NCBI GenBank assembly: GCA_016706365.1
Contig: JADJJU010000010.1
Coordinates: forward strand, 62,001 to 126,000
Length of the DNA stretch: 64,000 bases
Source of the DNA: Saprospiraceae bacterium
GTDB lineage: Bacteria; Bacteroidota; Bacteroidia; Chitinophagales; Saprospiraceae
Reading direction: 5' to 3'
Under the pieces are notes generated by a model, which was not told the DNA's origin, did no database searches, and was given only the letters and a program-made list of their open reading frames with translations. Within the stretch, counting starts at the first letter, position 1, and each line of letters opens with the position of its first letter. This document shows positions 48,669 to 57,578 of the stretch, one piece after another. The translations under genes and the position numbers were made by a program.

Positions 48669-49535
48669 ATGCGCCAACTCAAAATTGCTCATAAGATTAC
48701 CTCCAGAGAGAGCTATGCGTTGGAACGTTATCTTGCCGATATCAGTAAAATAGAATTACTATCTCCTGAACAAGAATCAGACTTAGCACAAAGAATTCGC
48801 AATGATGATGAAGATGCACTCGACAAATTAGTTAGAGCAAATTTGCGTTTTGTCGTTTCTGTAGCCAAGCAATATCAGAATCAGGGACTTTCATTAAGCG
48901 ATCTGATCAATGAGGGAAATGTGGGTTTATTGAAAGCCGCCAAGAGATTTGATGAAACTAAAGGATTTAAATTTATCTCCTACGCTGTCTGGTGGATAAG
49001 ACAATCCATCCTGCAAGCTATCGTAGAATATTCAAGAATCGTTCGATTACCCACCAATAAAGTTACTCAATACAATAAGGTCAATAATACATTTGCTTCA
49101 TTTCTTCAGGAATTTCAGCGTGAACCATCCAATGAAGAATTAAGTGACTTGCTCAATCTTTCGGTCAAAGAAGTTGCCAGTCTGATAAGTTCCAACAGCA
49201 GACATGTATCCATGGATGCACCCATGAGCGATGATGAAGAGAGCTCTACTTTACTGGAATTGATTTCCACTGATGCTGATATGTCTCCGGACTTGCAGTT
49301 GATGGAGGAATCAGTTAAAATGGAAATTCAATATGGGATGGCATTTTTATCCCCCAGAGAATTGGACGTAATAGCCTGCTTTTTTGGATTAAATGGGTTC
49401 AAGGAAATGTCACTCGAAGAAATCGCCGAAAAATATGACCTGACCAAAGAAAGGGTCCGGCAGATAAAAGATCGGGCTATCAACAGGCTGAAAAGAAACT
49501 TCAACAAACATGCCCTTCGATCCGTTTTTAGATAA
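48669..49535 (+). CDS. rpoD: Primary sigma factor RpoD/SigA, short Bacteroidota form
   Basis: A 288-residue sigma-70 group 1 protein. It lacks region 1.1, which is normal for Bacteroidota. Region 2 (NLRFVVSVAKQYQNQGLSLS, DLINEGNVGLLKAAKRFDE, GFKFISYAVWWIRQSI), region 3 and region 4 with the HTH (SLEEIAEKYDLTKERVRQIK) are all present. It directs housekeeping transcription, and its promoter preference would explain the TAnnTTTG elements upstream of several genes here. About 280 AT-rich bases precede it. Confidence 0.94.
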   Translation: MRQLKIAHKITSRESYALERYLADISKIELLSPEQESDLAQRIRNDDEDALDKLVRANLRFVVSVAKQYQNQGLSLSDLINEGNVGLLKAAKRFDETKGFKFISYAVWWIRQSILQAIVEYSRIVRLPTNKVTQYNKVNNTFASFLQEFQREPSNEELSDLLNLSVKEVASLISSNSRHVSMDAPMSDDEESSTLLELISTDADMSPDLQLMEESVKMEIQYGMAFLSPRELDVIACFFGLNGFKEMSLEEIAEKYDLTKERVRQIKDRAINRLKRNFNKHALRSVFR

Positions 49536-49667
49536 TTTTACTTTAATGATTTCTGTCCCGGTTCTGAAATTGATGATGCAGTTGCGTGATGCATTAAATT
49601 AATTGAGCAACGGATAGAAATTTGTTTGTTACCTTACATTAAGTATTCTCTAATATAATTTTCATCT

Positions 49668-50312
49668 ATGGTGATTTGGCTCATATTGATTGCACTGGTA
49701 ACCTTGTTTTTCCTGTCTCTGAGGAAAAAAACAGTCACTATGAAAACTGTAAATAAGGATGTAGCTTCCTTCAGAAAAGAACTGGATATAAAAGCAAAAA
49801 CTTTGACACCCTGGGCACAGAATGAGCTGGAATTGCTTTCGCTAAATCTCAAGGAAAAGAAAGTAGCAAAAGGATTTCACGAGGTGGAGAGAGGCGTTTT
49901 GGTCAATATTTATAATGAACCAGTACTGGCATTTGTCCGCAAAAGATACAAAGGGAAACAGCCAAAGACTCTATTGATGGCAAGAGGATTTGCTTATGAA
50001 ATGGTCTATGTCCTGAACGAGAAAGGTGTTAGTATTTACAGAAATCAAGTCCAGATTGCCAATTTACTGCCTGATGGAAGACTAGTCAATACCGCAGGAA
50101 ATAAATTATTAGGGCAAATTGAATATTCTGACCATTTGGAACTGCCTCTTCTGCTGGAAGGTAAACTTGTAGCCGGAATGAGAAAAACCCGCGATGATAA
50201 GTCCATGTTTCCCAGGGCTTTAAATTTGTATGAATCAATTTCAGAGCAAGATCAACAACTTTTATTGGCCATGTCCCTGGTTCATGTGATCGATCTCGCA
50301 GAAAAAAAATAG
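49668..50312 (+). CDS. Single-helix membrane protein of unknown function
   Basis: A 214-residue protein with an N-terminal membrane helix (MVIWLILIALVTLFFLSL) and a soluble rest rich in charged residues. I do not recognise a domain. The 132-base gap after rpoD and 79-base gap before the NUDIX-like gene leave operon membership open. Confidence 0.6.
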   Translation: MVIWLILIALVTLFFLSLRKKTVTMKTVNKDVASFRKELDIKAKTLTPWAQNELELLSLNLKEKKVAKGFHEVERGVLVNIYNEPVLAFVRKRYKGKQPKTLLMARGFAYEMVYVLNEKGVSIYRNQVQIANLLPDGRLVNTAGNKLLGQIEYSDHLELPLLLEGKLVAGMRKTRDDKSMFPRALNLYESISEQDQQLLLAMSLVHVIDLAEKK

Positions 50313-50391
50313 AGCACTATTTAACTTTTTTTTAATACCAGAACAACCAATGTCTGTGGGGTTTGTTAGTTTCGCATAATATTCAGTGTTT

Positions 50392-50826
50392 ATGAGTCTG
50401 AGAGAGAAAGCCAATTTCATTATATACAGGTTTGCAGAAAAGGGTCTGGAAGTCTTTATGGTAAAAGATGATGTAGATAATACAAGGGAGTGGAAATTCC
50501 CTGAAGGTTCTATGTTGCAACAAATGGATGCTACAAAAGATGGACAGGACCTAATCGAACTGGAGCCATTGATGAAAGAAAATGGTGAATCAGTAAAAGC
50601 AATTGCGCTTGAAGGCGACTGGCATGATCTACCTTCTATCACTCATAAGGTTCAGGAAGATGTGACCTATGTCAAAGACAAGATCAAAGACATGATGCCT
50701 GATCTCAACAAAGGAGCATATTTTGCCATGAAAGAGGCTTTCAAAAAAGTAATGCCACATGAATATGCATTACTCAAAGAATTGAAAGATATCCTCCTGG
50801 ATAGAAACAGTACGAAGAATATTTAA
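50392..50826 (+). CDS. NUDIX-fold-like protein without catalytic box
   Basis: A 144-residue protein. The opening ANFIIYRFAEKGLEVFMVKDD and the later EWKFPEG resemble the first strands of NUDIX hydrolases. The NUDIX box (REUxEExGU) that should follow is missing; the region reads ...GQDLIELEPLMKENGESVK instead. The C-terminal half is helical. It may be a non-catalytic binding version. I prefer ATG 50392 over the GTG two codons upstream. Confidence 0.55.
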   Translation: MSLREKANFIIYRFAEKGLEVFMVKDDVDNTREWKFPEGSMLQQMDATKDGQDLIELEPLMKENGESVKAIALEGDWHDLPSITHKVQEDVTYVKDKIKDMMPDLNKGAYFAMKEAFKKVMPHEYALLKELKDILLDRNSTKNI

Positions 50827-50845
50827 TTCTACTTTCCCTTTCACC

Positions 50846-51046
50846 TCATGTGCTTTCCTCTTCCAAATCAGTCGATACTGATTTTTCATCAAATTTTGAT
50901 TTATATCGCTTTTGCTTTTTGATGGCCTCGTCCAGCAAATATTCTATCTGACCATTCACACTTCGGAATTCGTCAGCAGCCCAACGCTCCAGGGCATCGT
51001 ACATTTCAGGCTTAATCCTGATTACAAATGATTTTTTCTCAGCCAT
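50846..51046 (-). CDS. Arc-like ribbon-helix-helix protein
   Basis: A 66-residue protein with the RHH pattern: a short strand (KKSFVIRIKPEM), then two helices (YDALERWAADEFRS, VNGQIEYLLDEAIKKQ). Such proteins bind DNA as dimers of strands, though in SPFH neighbourhoods the role may differ. It is the third gene of a leftward cluster with the membrane protein and the SPFH protein. The start ATG is 56 bases after the previous stop. Confidence 0.78.
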   Translation of the reverse strand: MAEKKSFVIRIKPEMYDALERWAADEFRSVNGQIEYLLDEAIKKQKRYKSKFDEKSVSTDLEEEST

Positions 51047-51102
51047 TATTTTTCCATTTCATTATCAGACATTATGTATCTGAATAAATGACGCTTTTTA
51101 AT

Positions 51103-51609
51103 TCATTCCATTCTCATCTTTTGAGCCCACACAGAGCTCCCTTCAAATATCCTTTGCCATTCCTCCTTGTTTCGGATACTAACCACCATTTTTTTTCCGG
51201 TGCTCAGATTAAATTCTATGGCAAATTTTGAATCTGTAACATATGCTGTAGTGTCTCCCTTAATTCGTTTACCTAATCCACTGAATTCCCTCAGCACATG
51301 CAATGGTCTTATTTTCATGGCTAATATATCATCGGGTTCAACTATCACTGCTTTCAGTGAAAATGGAACCATCTTTACACTGAAGTGCCTGTATTCCATT
51401 TTCACTTTGTAGTGTATGAAGTTCAGTAACACAAAAACCAGTGTAAAAATAGCTCCACTAATCAACATCATTTGTATAGTATCCTGACTGTCTTCATTCT
51501 TACTTATCGCGAAAAGTATGACAAGAATAATCACAAAATCCATGACTAAAAATGTGAGCAACCAGGCAGGTAATAATTTCAATTTTTCTTCCAGCATCGG
51601 ATTTGGCAT
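51103..51609 (-). CDS. Two-helix membrane protein of SPFH cluster
   Basis: A 168-residue protein with two N-terminal helices (LLTFLVMDFVIILVILFA, MMLISGAIFTLVFVLLNFI) and a cytoplasmic beta-rich domain that looks PH-like (VIVEPDDILAMKIRPLH, GDTTAYVTDSKFAIEFNLS). The family is not recognised by name. It sits 23 bases after the SPFH gene and 56 before the RHH gene, so these three are likely co-transcribed. Confidence 0.65.
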   Translation of the reverse strand: MPNPMLEEKLKLLPAWLLTFLVMDFVIILVILFAISKNEDSQDTIQMMLISGAIFTLVFVLLNFIHYKVKMEYRHFSVKMVPFSLKAVIVEPDDILAMKIRPLHVLREFSGLGKRIKGDTTAYVTDSKFAIEFNLSTGKKMVVSIRNKEEWQRIFEGSSVWAQKMRME

Positions 51610-51632
51610 CTAAGATTATTCAATCAGGCTAA

Positions 51633-52493
51633 TCAATGATGCAGTGTTCCTGCATTGACTACCGGGCTTACCGCTCTGTCAGAGCATAATACAACCAGCA
51701 AGTTGCTAACCATTGCCGCTTTACGCTCTTCATCCAGGTGAACTACATTTTTTTCTGCCAGCTTCTCCAGGGCCATTTCTACCATGCCCACTGCTCCATT
51801 CACGATTTGTTTACGGGCTGCAACAACTGCTGTAGCTTGCTGTCTTTGTAACATAGCCCCTGCAATTTCCTGGGCATATGCCAGATGCGAAATCCTAGCT
51901 TCGATTACTATGACTCCTGCCCGAGCTAGTCTGTCCTGAAGTTCTCTTTCCAACTCCTGCCCCACATGATCCGCGCTTGCCCTCAATGTGTATTCAGATG
52001 TAGCATCTTCAAATTCATCATATGGGTATAAACTTGCCAGCTTACGTATAGCAGCTTCAGATTGCACTTCAATATAATGGGTATAATTGTCGACATCGAA
52101 TGAAGCCTTGAAAGCATCTTCCACCTGCCACACAACCACAGCCGCTATCTCGATTGGATTTCCTATGCTGTCATTTACTTTTAGCTTAGGTCCATTCAGG
52201 TTACGCGCTCTGAAATTGATTTTTTTCTTGGCTATAAATGGATTCATCCAGTAAAAGCCATTTTTAACAATTGTGCCTTCATATTTTCCGAAAAAGGTCA
52301 ACACTGCTGCTTCATTGGGCATCAGAATCAAAAAACCATTTAATAAAAAAATAAGAATTACAATCCCGGCAACACCCATAGCAATATATAAAGACTCCAT
52401 TCTGGTAACGGAGTAAATACTCGCAGCTAAGAGAATTAATTGAATAAAGAGAGAAAAGAAGCCATTGCTTTTTGTAACGATTTGATCTTTCAT
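51633..52493 (-). CDS. SPFH/band 7 (prohibitin-like) membrane protein
   Basis: About 286 residues from ATG 52493. Two close hydrophobic stretches ([41 protein letters not shown]) precede the SPFH domain, with the typical [16 protein letters not shown] start and [20 protein letters not shown], ending in the [22 protein letters not shown] helix. SPFH proteins form membrane-associated oligomers that organise microdomains or regulate proteases. The upstream frame to 52562 is an extension that I reject. Confidence 0.87.
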   Translation of the reverse strand: MKDQIVTKSNGFFSLFIQLILLAASIYSVTRMESLYIAMGVAGIVILIFLLNGFLILMPNEAAVLTFFGKYEGTIVKNGFYWMNPFIAKKKINFRARNLNGPKLKVNDSIGNPIEIAAVVVWQVEDAFKASFDVDNYTHYIEVQSEAAIRKLASLYPYDEFEDATSEYTLRASADHVGQELERELQDRLARAGVIVIEARISHLAYAQEIAGAMLQRQQATAVVAARKQIVNGAVGMVEMALEKLAEKNVVHLDEERKAAMVSNLLVVLCSDRAVSPVVNAGTLHH

Positions 52494-52670
52494 GTTAGTA
52501 TTGGTTTGATATTGTTTTGATATCATAAAGATACTATTCAAGTAACAATTACAAAATATCAAAGACGATAATATCAGATATTCCGATGAACGGATTTAAA
52601 TATTCGATCGGACAGAATCTGCCCACAGTAGTGAAGGGAAATAAAAGAGGGAGAAAAGGAATAATCCATT

Positions 52671-52678
52671 TAAATTTG
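52671..52678 (+). promoter_or_regulatory. Candidate -7 element of purC
   Basis: TAAATTTG, a full match to TAnnTTTG, 19 bases before the purC ATG. No clear -33 TTTG is seen. Confidence 0.45.
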
Positions 52679-52697
52679 CGGATCAAAATTTGACCAA

Positions 52698-53645
52698 ATG
52701 TCTTCACCTATAGTTCAACCAAACGCAGAATACAATTTTCATCCTGATCAAAAGGTTTATCACGGAAAAGTTAGAGATGTATACACCATTGGTTCAAAAA
52801 TAATAATGATAGCTTCTGACAGGATATCGGCATTTGACCATATACTTCCAAGATCGATTCCATATAAAGGTCAGGTATTGAACCAGCTGGCTGCTTACTT
52901 TCTGAAAGCAACATCAGATATGGTACCAAATTGGTTGCTGGACACCCCCCTGCCAAATGTTGCTATCGGCTATGCATGTGAGCCACATAAAGTGGAAATG
53001 GTGATAAGAGCTTATCTGGCAGGACACGCCGCAAGGGTATATAAAAATGGAGGCCGGGTATTATGCGGAGTAACTTTGCCTGAGGGATTGAAAGAAGGTG
53101 ATAAACTGCCTGAGCCCATTATCACTCCGACTACCAAGGCTTCTGAAGGTCATGATGAAGATATTTCCAGAGAAGAAATTCTGGCCAGAGGAATTGTAAG
53201 GGAAGAAGATTATTTGATTTTGGAAGAATATACAAGAAAATTATTTGCTGCCGGAACTACTATGGCTAAAGAAAGGGGCTTGCTTCTTGTGGATACCAAG
53301 TATGAATTTGGCAAATATAATGGAAGAAATCTTCTAATCGATGAAGTACATACTCCCGATTCATCCAGATACTATATTGCTGATGGATATGAAGACAGGC
53401 AGAGAGACAATATCAGTCAAAAGCAATTATCAAAAGAATTCGTGAGAGAATGGTTGATGGCAAATGACTTTCAGGGCTTGGAAGGGCAGAGTATGCCCCT
53501 GATGCCTGATTCCTTTGTGACTGAGATCAGCCAAAGATATATTGAGTTGTTCGATAAAGTGACCGGTCTTGAATTTGTACCGGATACAGATATTCAAAAA
53601 GAAGACATTGAGCGCATTGTTGTAAAATGGCTGGATACACATTAA
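52698..53645 (+). CDS. purC: Phosphoribosylaminoimidazole-succinocarboxamide synthase
   Basis: A 315-residue cytoplasmic ligase that joins CAIR and aspartate with ATP in de novo purine synthesis. It belongs to the longer, ADE1-like type. Key segments are YHGKVRDVYTIGSKIIMIAS with DRISAFDHILP, EMVIRAYLAGHAARVY, TPTTKASEGHDEDIS and LLVDTKYEFGKYNG with LIDEVHTPDSSRYY. All substrate-binding signatures appear intact. It is transcribed away from the SPFH cluster. Confidence 0.95.
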   Translation: MSSPIVQPNAEYNFHPDQKVYHGKVRDVYTIGSKIIMIASDRISAFDHILPRSIPYKGQVLNQLAAYFLKATSDMVPNWLLDTPLPNVAIGYACEPHKVEMVIRAYLAGHAARVYKNGGRVLCGVTLPEGLKEGDKLPEPIITPTTKASEGHDEDISREEILARGIVREEDYLILEEYTRKLFAAGTTMAKERGLLLVDTKYEFGKYNGRNLLIDEVHTPDSSRYYIADGYEDRQRDNISQKQLSKEFVREWLMANDFQGLEGQSMPLMPDSFVTEISQRYIELFDKVTGLEFVPDTDIQKEDIERIVVKWLDTH

Positions 53646-53655
53646 TTAATTGCAT

Positions 53656-53663
53656 TATATTTG
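53656..53663 (+). promoter_or_regulatory. Candidate -7 element of the 53697 lipoprotein gene
   Basis: TATATTTG fits TAnnTTTG, 33 bases before the start codon and 10 bases after the purC stop, so this gene likely has its own promoter. Confidence 0.45.
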
Positions 53664-53696
53664 CACTCAAATTGAGTAAAACTGAAAACAACACAT

Positions 53697-54122
53697 ATGA
53701 AAAATGTACTTTGGATGTTGGTCGTGGCCCTTTTCATGGCTGCATGTGGTTCTGATGAAAATAAGGAAGTGGTTAATGAAGGACCACAATTGAATGTAGA
53801 TTCACCTGAAAAAGCAAGTTTGGAAACGCTTTCTGAAAATGCAATACTTTATTATGTTTTTGACAAAGGAGATAATAAGGCAGAGGTAGATGATTTCAAT
53901 GCTCAGGTTGAAAAAATTAAAGCACATTTCGCAGATAAAGGTGTAGATGTAAAGGATTTGAAATTGTTCAATACACAGGAGCAATTCAAAGGAGCTGAAA
54001 ACTCATTATTCCAAATGGAAGGAGGCTATGTAATTAAAAGAGGAGGACCAATGATCCTGGTCAAAAGAGATTTGGGAGAGAATATCATCACTCAGGCAGA
54101 AGAATTTTTTGCTCAGCAATAA
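53697..54122 (+). CDS. Predicted small lipoprotein
   Basis: A 141-residue protein with a lipoprotein signal (LFMAAC, Cys at residue 17). The mature part is acidic, with alternating helix and strand segments (NAQVEKIKAHFADKGVDVKD, MILVKRDLGENIITQAEEFF). It could be a small thioredoxin-like or ferredoxin-like fold, but no motif decides it. Function is unknown. It ends at a strong terminator. Confidence 0.68.
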   Translation: MKNVLWMLVVALFMAACGSDENKEVVNEGPQLNVDSPEKASLETLSENAILYYVFDKGDNKAEVDDFNAQVEKIKAHFADKGVDVKDLKLFNTQEQFKGAENSLFQMEGGYVIKRGGPMILVKRDLGENIITQAEEFFAQQ

Positions 54123-54140
54123 GTTATAAAAAATCCTTTT

Positions 54141-54176
54141 AAAAGGCTTTCCGAAATTTTTCGGGAAGCCTTTTTT
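54141..54176 (+). terminator. Rho-independent terminator
   Basis: AAAAGGCTT (54141-54149) pairs with AAGCCTTTT (54166-54174), with an inner CCGAA/TTCGG stem and a T run. It ends the lipoprotein transcript; because it is nearly symmetrical it may also serve the convergent helicase gene. Confidence 0.85.
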
Positions 54177-54211
54177 ATTTCCAGAATTGTCCAGGCTTAC
54201 TTCTCAAGTCT

Positions 54212-55503
54212 CTACCTATTCTGCAAATAGAACTCAACAACCCTCTCATCTACCATGATATCTCTGGGCGTAACCGGTCGTTTTAAAATAATTCCTTCCA
54301 GTGTTTTACAACGGGATAAGGCGACATAAGTCTGGCCAAATTCAAAAGCTCCCCTACCCAGATCTATCATCACCTTATCAAAAGTTTTTCCCTGGCTTTT
54401 ATGAATGGTGACTGCCCATGCAAGTTTAAGGGGAATCTGCGTGTAAGAGCCAATTGTTTCACTACTTATTTTATCAGGATTTTTGGGGTCAGGTTTGTAT
54501 TGAATCATATCCCAGGTAGCTTTGTCTGCCTGAACAATTACTTTACCGGTCGAAGTTTCGACTTCGACTTCGACCAGGCTCTCTGTCAGTTTTGAAATGA
54601 TTCCAATAGTACCATTGACATATCGTTGGTCCGGATCATTGCGAACAAACATTACCTGAGCACCAAGTTTCAGGGTAATAAGTGGATCGACAGGGTTGTA
54701 ATGAGCTGCAAACTGACCAGTCAATTCAGCTTTGAAAGTAATGGCAGGATATTCAATCTCAGCCAATTTTTTCTGATTCATTGTGTCTGCAATTGCATTC
54801 GTGCTGCTGAGCGTGATGAAAGTTTCATCCTCTTCAGTCAGGGGAACACATCTGGAATTCAGAAACTCCAGATCTTCATACTCAAGTTGATTATATCGAA
54901 TGACTTCCAGCAGATTAATAAATGACTGATCTGTCTGTCTGAAAATATCTCTCAATTCGATCATTCTTAGTCCGGCCTGCTTAAAAACCAGTGCTGAAAA
55001 AAAGTAAGGAGTCTTATACACTTCAGAAAAGTAAAGCCTTTCTTCAGGAGAAGAAACCACAGGTGGCAATTGAAATAAATCGCCGAAGGCCACTAATCTG
55101 GCCCCTCCAAATGGAAGAGGACTGTTTTTATATCTCCGCATCAAATAATCAATATGATCAAGAATATCAGCTCTGACCATAGAGATCTCATCTATGATAA
55201 TGATTTCTATTGCTTTCATTAGTTTAGTTTTTAAACTTCATGAAATGCAATTCGGAAGGTTGAACAAGTTTAGGGGGGTAGGTTAAAGAAACTGTGGATA
55301 GTTTGACCTTTAACATTAAGTGCGGCTATTCCTGTTGGTGCAAGGACAACCGTATTTTTCGAAGTCGTTTTTATAAAAAGTTCGAGGAGAGTACTCTTAC
55401 CGGTACCTGCCCTCCCGGTTATAAAGAAGCTGTCTTTACTGTTCTCCAGTTCATCAAGAATGGAATGAAAGGCGGGAGTAAGTTGAAGCGGTTTTGCAAT
55501 CAA
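54212..55503 (-). pseudogene. PIF1-like helicase (AAA ATPase), two frameshifts
   Basis: Three frames encode about 430 residues of a superfamily 1 helicase of the PIF1/RecD-like group. The first has Walker A GRAGTGKST and VLAPTGIAALNVKGQTIHSF. The last has IIIIDEISMVRADILDHID (Walker B), FGDLFQLPPV, VTIHKSQGKTF and FGQTYVALSRCKTLEG. A C6 tract (plus-strand G6, 55273-55278) and an A5 tract (T5, 55228-55232) each carry one base too many; with C5 and A4 the frames join as FFNLPPKLVQPSELHFMKFKTKLMKAIE. All helicase motifs are otherwise intact, so a read error is more likely than decay. Confidence 0.82.
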
Positions 55504-55517
55504 AGGAAATAACTTAA

Positions 55518-55555
55518 ATAAAAAAGCCGGAGCATATCGAAATAGCCCCGGCTTT
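55518..55555 (-). terminator. Rho-independent terminator of the 55594 lipoprotein gene
   Basis: On the minus strand AAAGCCGG pairs with CCGGCTTT (55548-55555 with 55523-55530) and is followed by a T run. It lies between the lipoprotein gene and the helicase gene. Confidence 0.75.
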
Positions 55556-55593
55556 ATAATTCTAATAAATATCCACCAGGTGGATTGTTATTC

Positions 55594-55965
55594 TTACATA
55601 GTTAAAGTTGCAGCAGAAGCTTTTACAGCTTCATATCTCGCTTTAATGTCAGCGATAGTTTCGTCAGTAGCGCTATTCACTGAATCTTTCAATTGTTGAA
55701 TTTCATCTTTTAACGTCTTGATTTGATCAGCAGCAGCTTTAGAAGCATCATCAGATGCTTCACCAAGTGCATCAGCTTTTGCATCAAGTGCTGTTTCAAT
55801 AGCAGCCAAATCAGTTGAAATCATAGTAGCAGTCTCAGTAGTTGCAGCGGATACTGCAGGTGCCTGCTCTTCCATTGCTTCTTGTGTTTCTTCAGCAGGT
55901 GTTTCTTCGCCGCAAGCCATAAAGCCTACCATAGCTAAAAGCATTACCCAGATCAAATTTTTCAT
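55594..55965 (-). CDS. Small coiled-coil lipoprotein
   Basis: 123 residues from ATG 55965. A lipoprotein signal (MVGFMACG, Cys at about residue 18) is followed by a Glu/Ala/Thr-rich linker and a long amphipathic helix (ADQIKTLKDEIQQLKDSVN), with an overall coiled-coil look. It resembles small abundant membrane-anchored lipoproteins of Bacteroidota; the function is unknown. The longer upstream frame to 56049 is not expected to be used. A terminator follows. Confidence 0.7.
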   Translation of the reverse strand: MKNLIWVMLLAMVGFMACGEETPAEETQEAMEEQAPAVSAATTETATMISTDLAAIETALDAKADALGEASDDASKAAADQIKTLKDEIQQLKDSVNSATDETIADIKARYEAVKASAATLTM

Positions 55966-56337
55966 GTTCTTTGTGTTTAAGAATTTAATAATTGGGAGAT
56001 AAAGGTCAAATGTAAGGATTTTTACATTCAATATAATGTCAATACACATCTAAATATTGCACAACATTTTTTTGACAAATTCTGAAGAAATTCCTGATTG
56101 CGAAATGTTAGAAAAATTCAAGCATCTTTTGTCTTTATTATTTCTACCATTTTTTACCAGGTAAATGCGCCGACAATGTATTAAATCATTAATTAACAAT
56201 GAATTATACATTCAATATAATCGAAATACAAAATTTACATCTGAGCGAAAATAATTCAATTTATAAATGTGATAATGCCTGATTCTATAAAATACCAGGA
56301 AAAACACGATTAATAAACTTTATTCTTTTTCCTAATA
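55966..56337. other. AT-rich intergenic region
   Basis: About 370 bases upstream of the coiled-coil lipoprotein gene and downstream of the nuclease gene. Very AT-rich; I see no gene, RNA or repeat in it. Confidence 0.4.
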
Positions 56338-57384
56338 TTACTCTTTAATAAGTACTACATAGGATGGAAAGTGGTCACTATATCCCGACATATAATTGTC
56401 TCCATCAAAAGTTCTGAAGGGATAACCCTTATACCGACCAGACTTTGTCTGCATAAAAGGCTTGTTGAAAGTAGTTGACTTATAGTATTTATAGCCTGAG
56501 ACATCTTCTCCAATAAATCCATGGGATACCAATACCTGATCAAATAAACTCCAGGCATCCTGATAAGCATTGGACCCAATACCTTTTTTGAAAGGTGTAT
56601 AAAATGGATTAAAAAACTGATGCGGTTCTACACTGTCAGCTTTTGCCTTTCCTTCCAAAACAACAGCCACACTTTCATTATCGGGATCATCATTGAGGTC
56701 ACCCATCACGATGATTTTAGCTCGGGGATTTATAGCTCGTAAGGAATCTGAAATTTCTCTGTTTAAACGGGCACATCCACTCCTAAGGGCTCTTGTCGAT
56801 GCTTCACCTCCCCTTCTGGATGGCCAGTGATTGACCATTATATGTACAGTATCACCATCAAGGATGCCTTTGGTATAAAGCACATCACGCGTAATCAAAG
56901 GAAGCCCGTCTATATCGGGCAAATTTACCGGAATGCTCCGGCTTTCCAACAAACGGTAATATTTGGGATTATAGAGCATTGCTACATCAATTCCCCGGTA
57001 ATCCGGAGAATCAAAGTGTACGATTTGATACCGGCGCGAAGCTATGGCAGGTTGTTTGGCCAAATCTTCCAATACTCCCCGGTTTTCAATTTCGGAAACG
57101 CCTAAAATAGCAGGACCATCAGGAGATACGTCCGTCGCAATTTGTGAAATTACTTCGGCCAGACGGCCTAATTTATCTGAATACTTATCGTAGGTCCAGG
57201 CCTTTGCTCCGGAAGGAGTAAACTCGATATCATTGACATTTTCATTATCAATGGTATCAAACAGATTTTCAAGATTATAAAATCCAACGCAAACAACTTT
57301 AAATTGCTTCTTTTGAGAGAAACCCTCAGTACTAAATAGAAATAAGCAAATAGAAACAAGGGTAATTATGCGGAAAACAGTCAT
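56338..57384 (-). CDS. Exported endonuclease/exonuclease/phosphatase (EEP) family protein
   Basis: About 348 residues from ATG 57384, with a signal peptide (FLFSTEGFSQ). The EEP/DNase I-like fold is clear: FYNLENLFDTIDNENVND (metal site), GVSEIENRGVLEDLA, HFDSPDYRGIDVAMLYN, VNHWPSRRGGEASTRALRSG, VMGDLNDDPDNES and SGYSDHFPSYVVL (catalytic His). This subfamily is a secreted nuclease-like phosphodiesterase; substrate could be DNA, RNA or another phosphodiester. It is divergent from the TonB/DUF5689/PLD cluster, with about 190 bases between starts. Confidence 0.9.
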   Translation of the reverse strand: MTVFRIITLVSICLFLFSTEGFSQKKQFKVVCVGFYNLENLFDTIDNENVNDIEFTPSGAKAWTYDKYSDKLGRLAEVISQIATDVSPDGPAILGVSEIENRGVLEDLAKQPAIASRRYQIVHFDSPDYRGIDVAMLYNPKYYRLLESRSIPVNLPDIDGLPLITRDVLYTKGILDGDTVHIMVNHWPSRRGGEASTRALRSGCARLNREISDSLRAINPRAKIIVMGDLNDDPDNESVAVVLEGKAKADSVEPHQFFNPFYTPFKKGIGSNAYQDAWSLFDQVLVSHGFIGEDVSGYKYYKSTTFNKPFMQTKSGRYKGYPFRTFDGDNYMSGYSDHFPSYVVLIKE

Positions 57385-57578
57385 GAGCAGAGTTAAGATT
57401 CTTTGTAATTTGTGAATATAGGTCAAAAATAGACGATTCAAAACAGAATTTGCATACCCGGGCTAACAGTATCGTGTTATTTTTATGTTACTTGCCGAAA
57501 TGAGTTGATCCTGTTTGTAGTAATATATGATTTCTTGTTTCTACCTTTACGGCTTTGTTATTCATACCTAACTCATAT

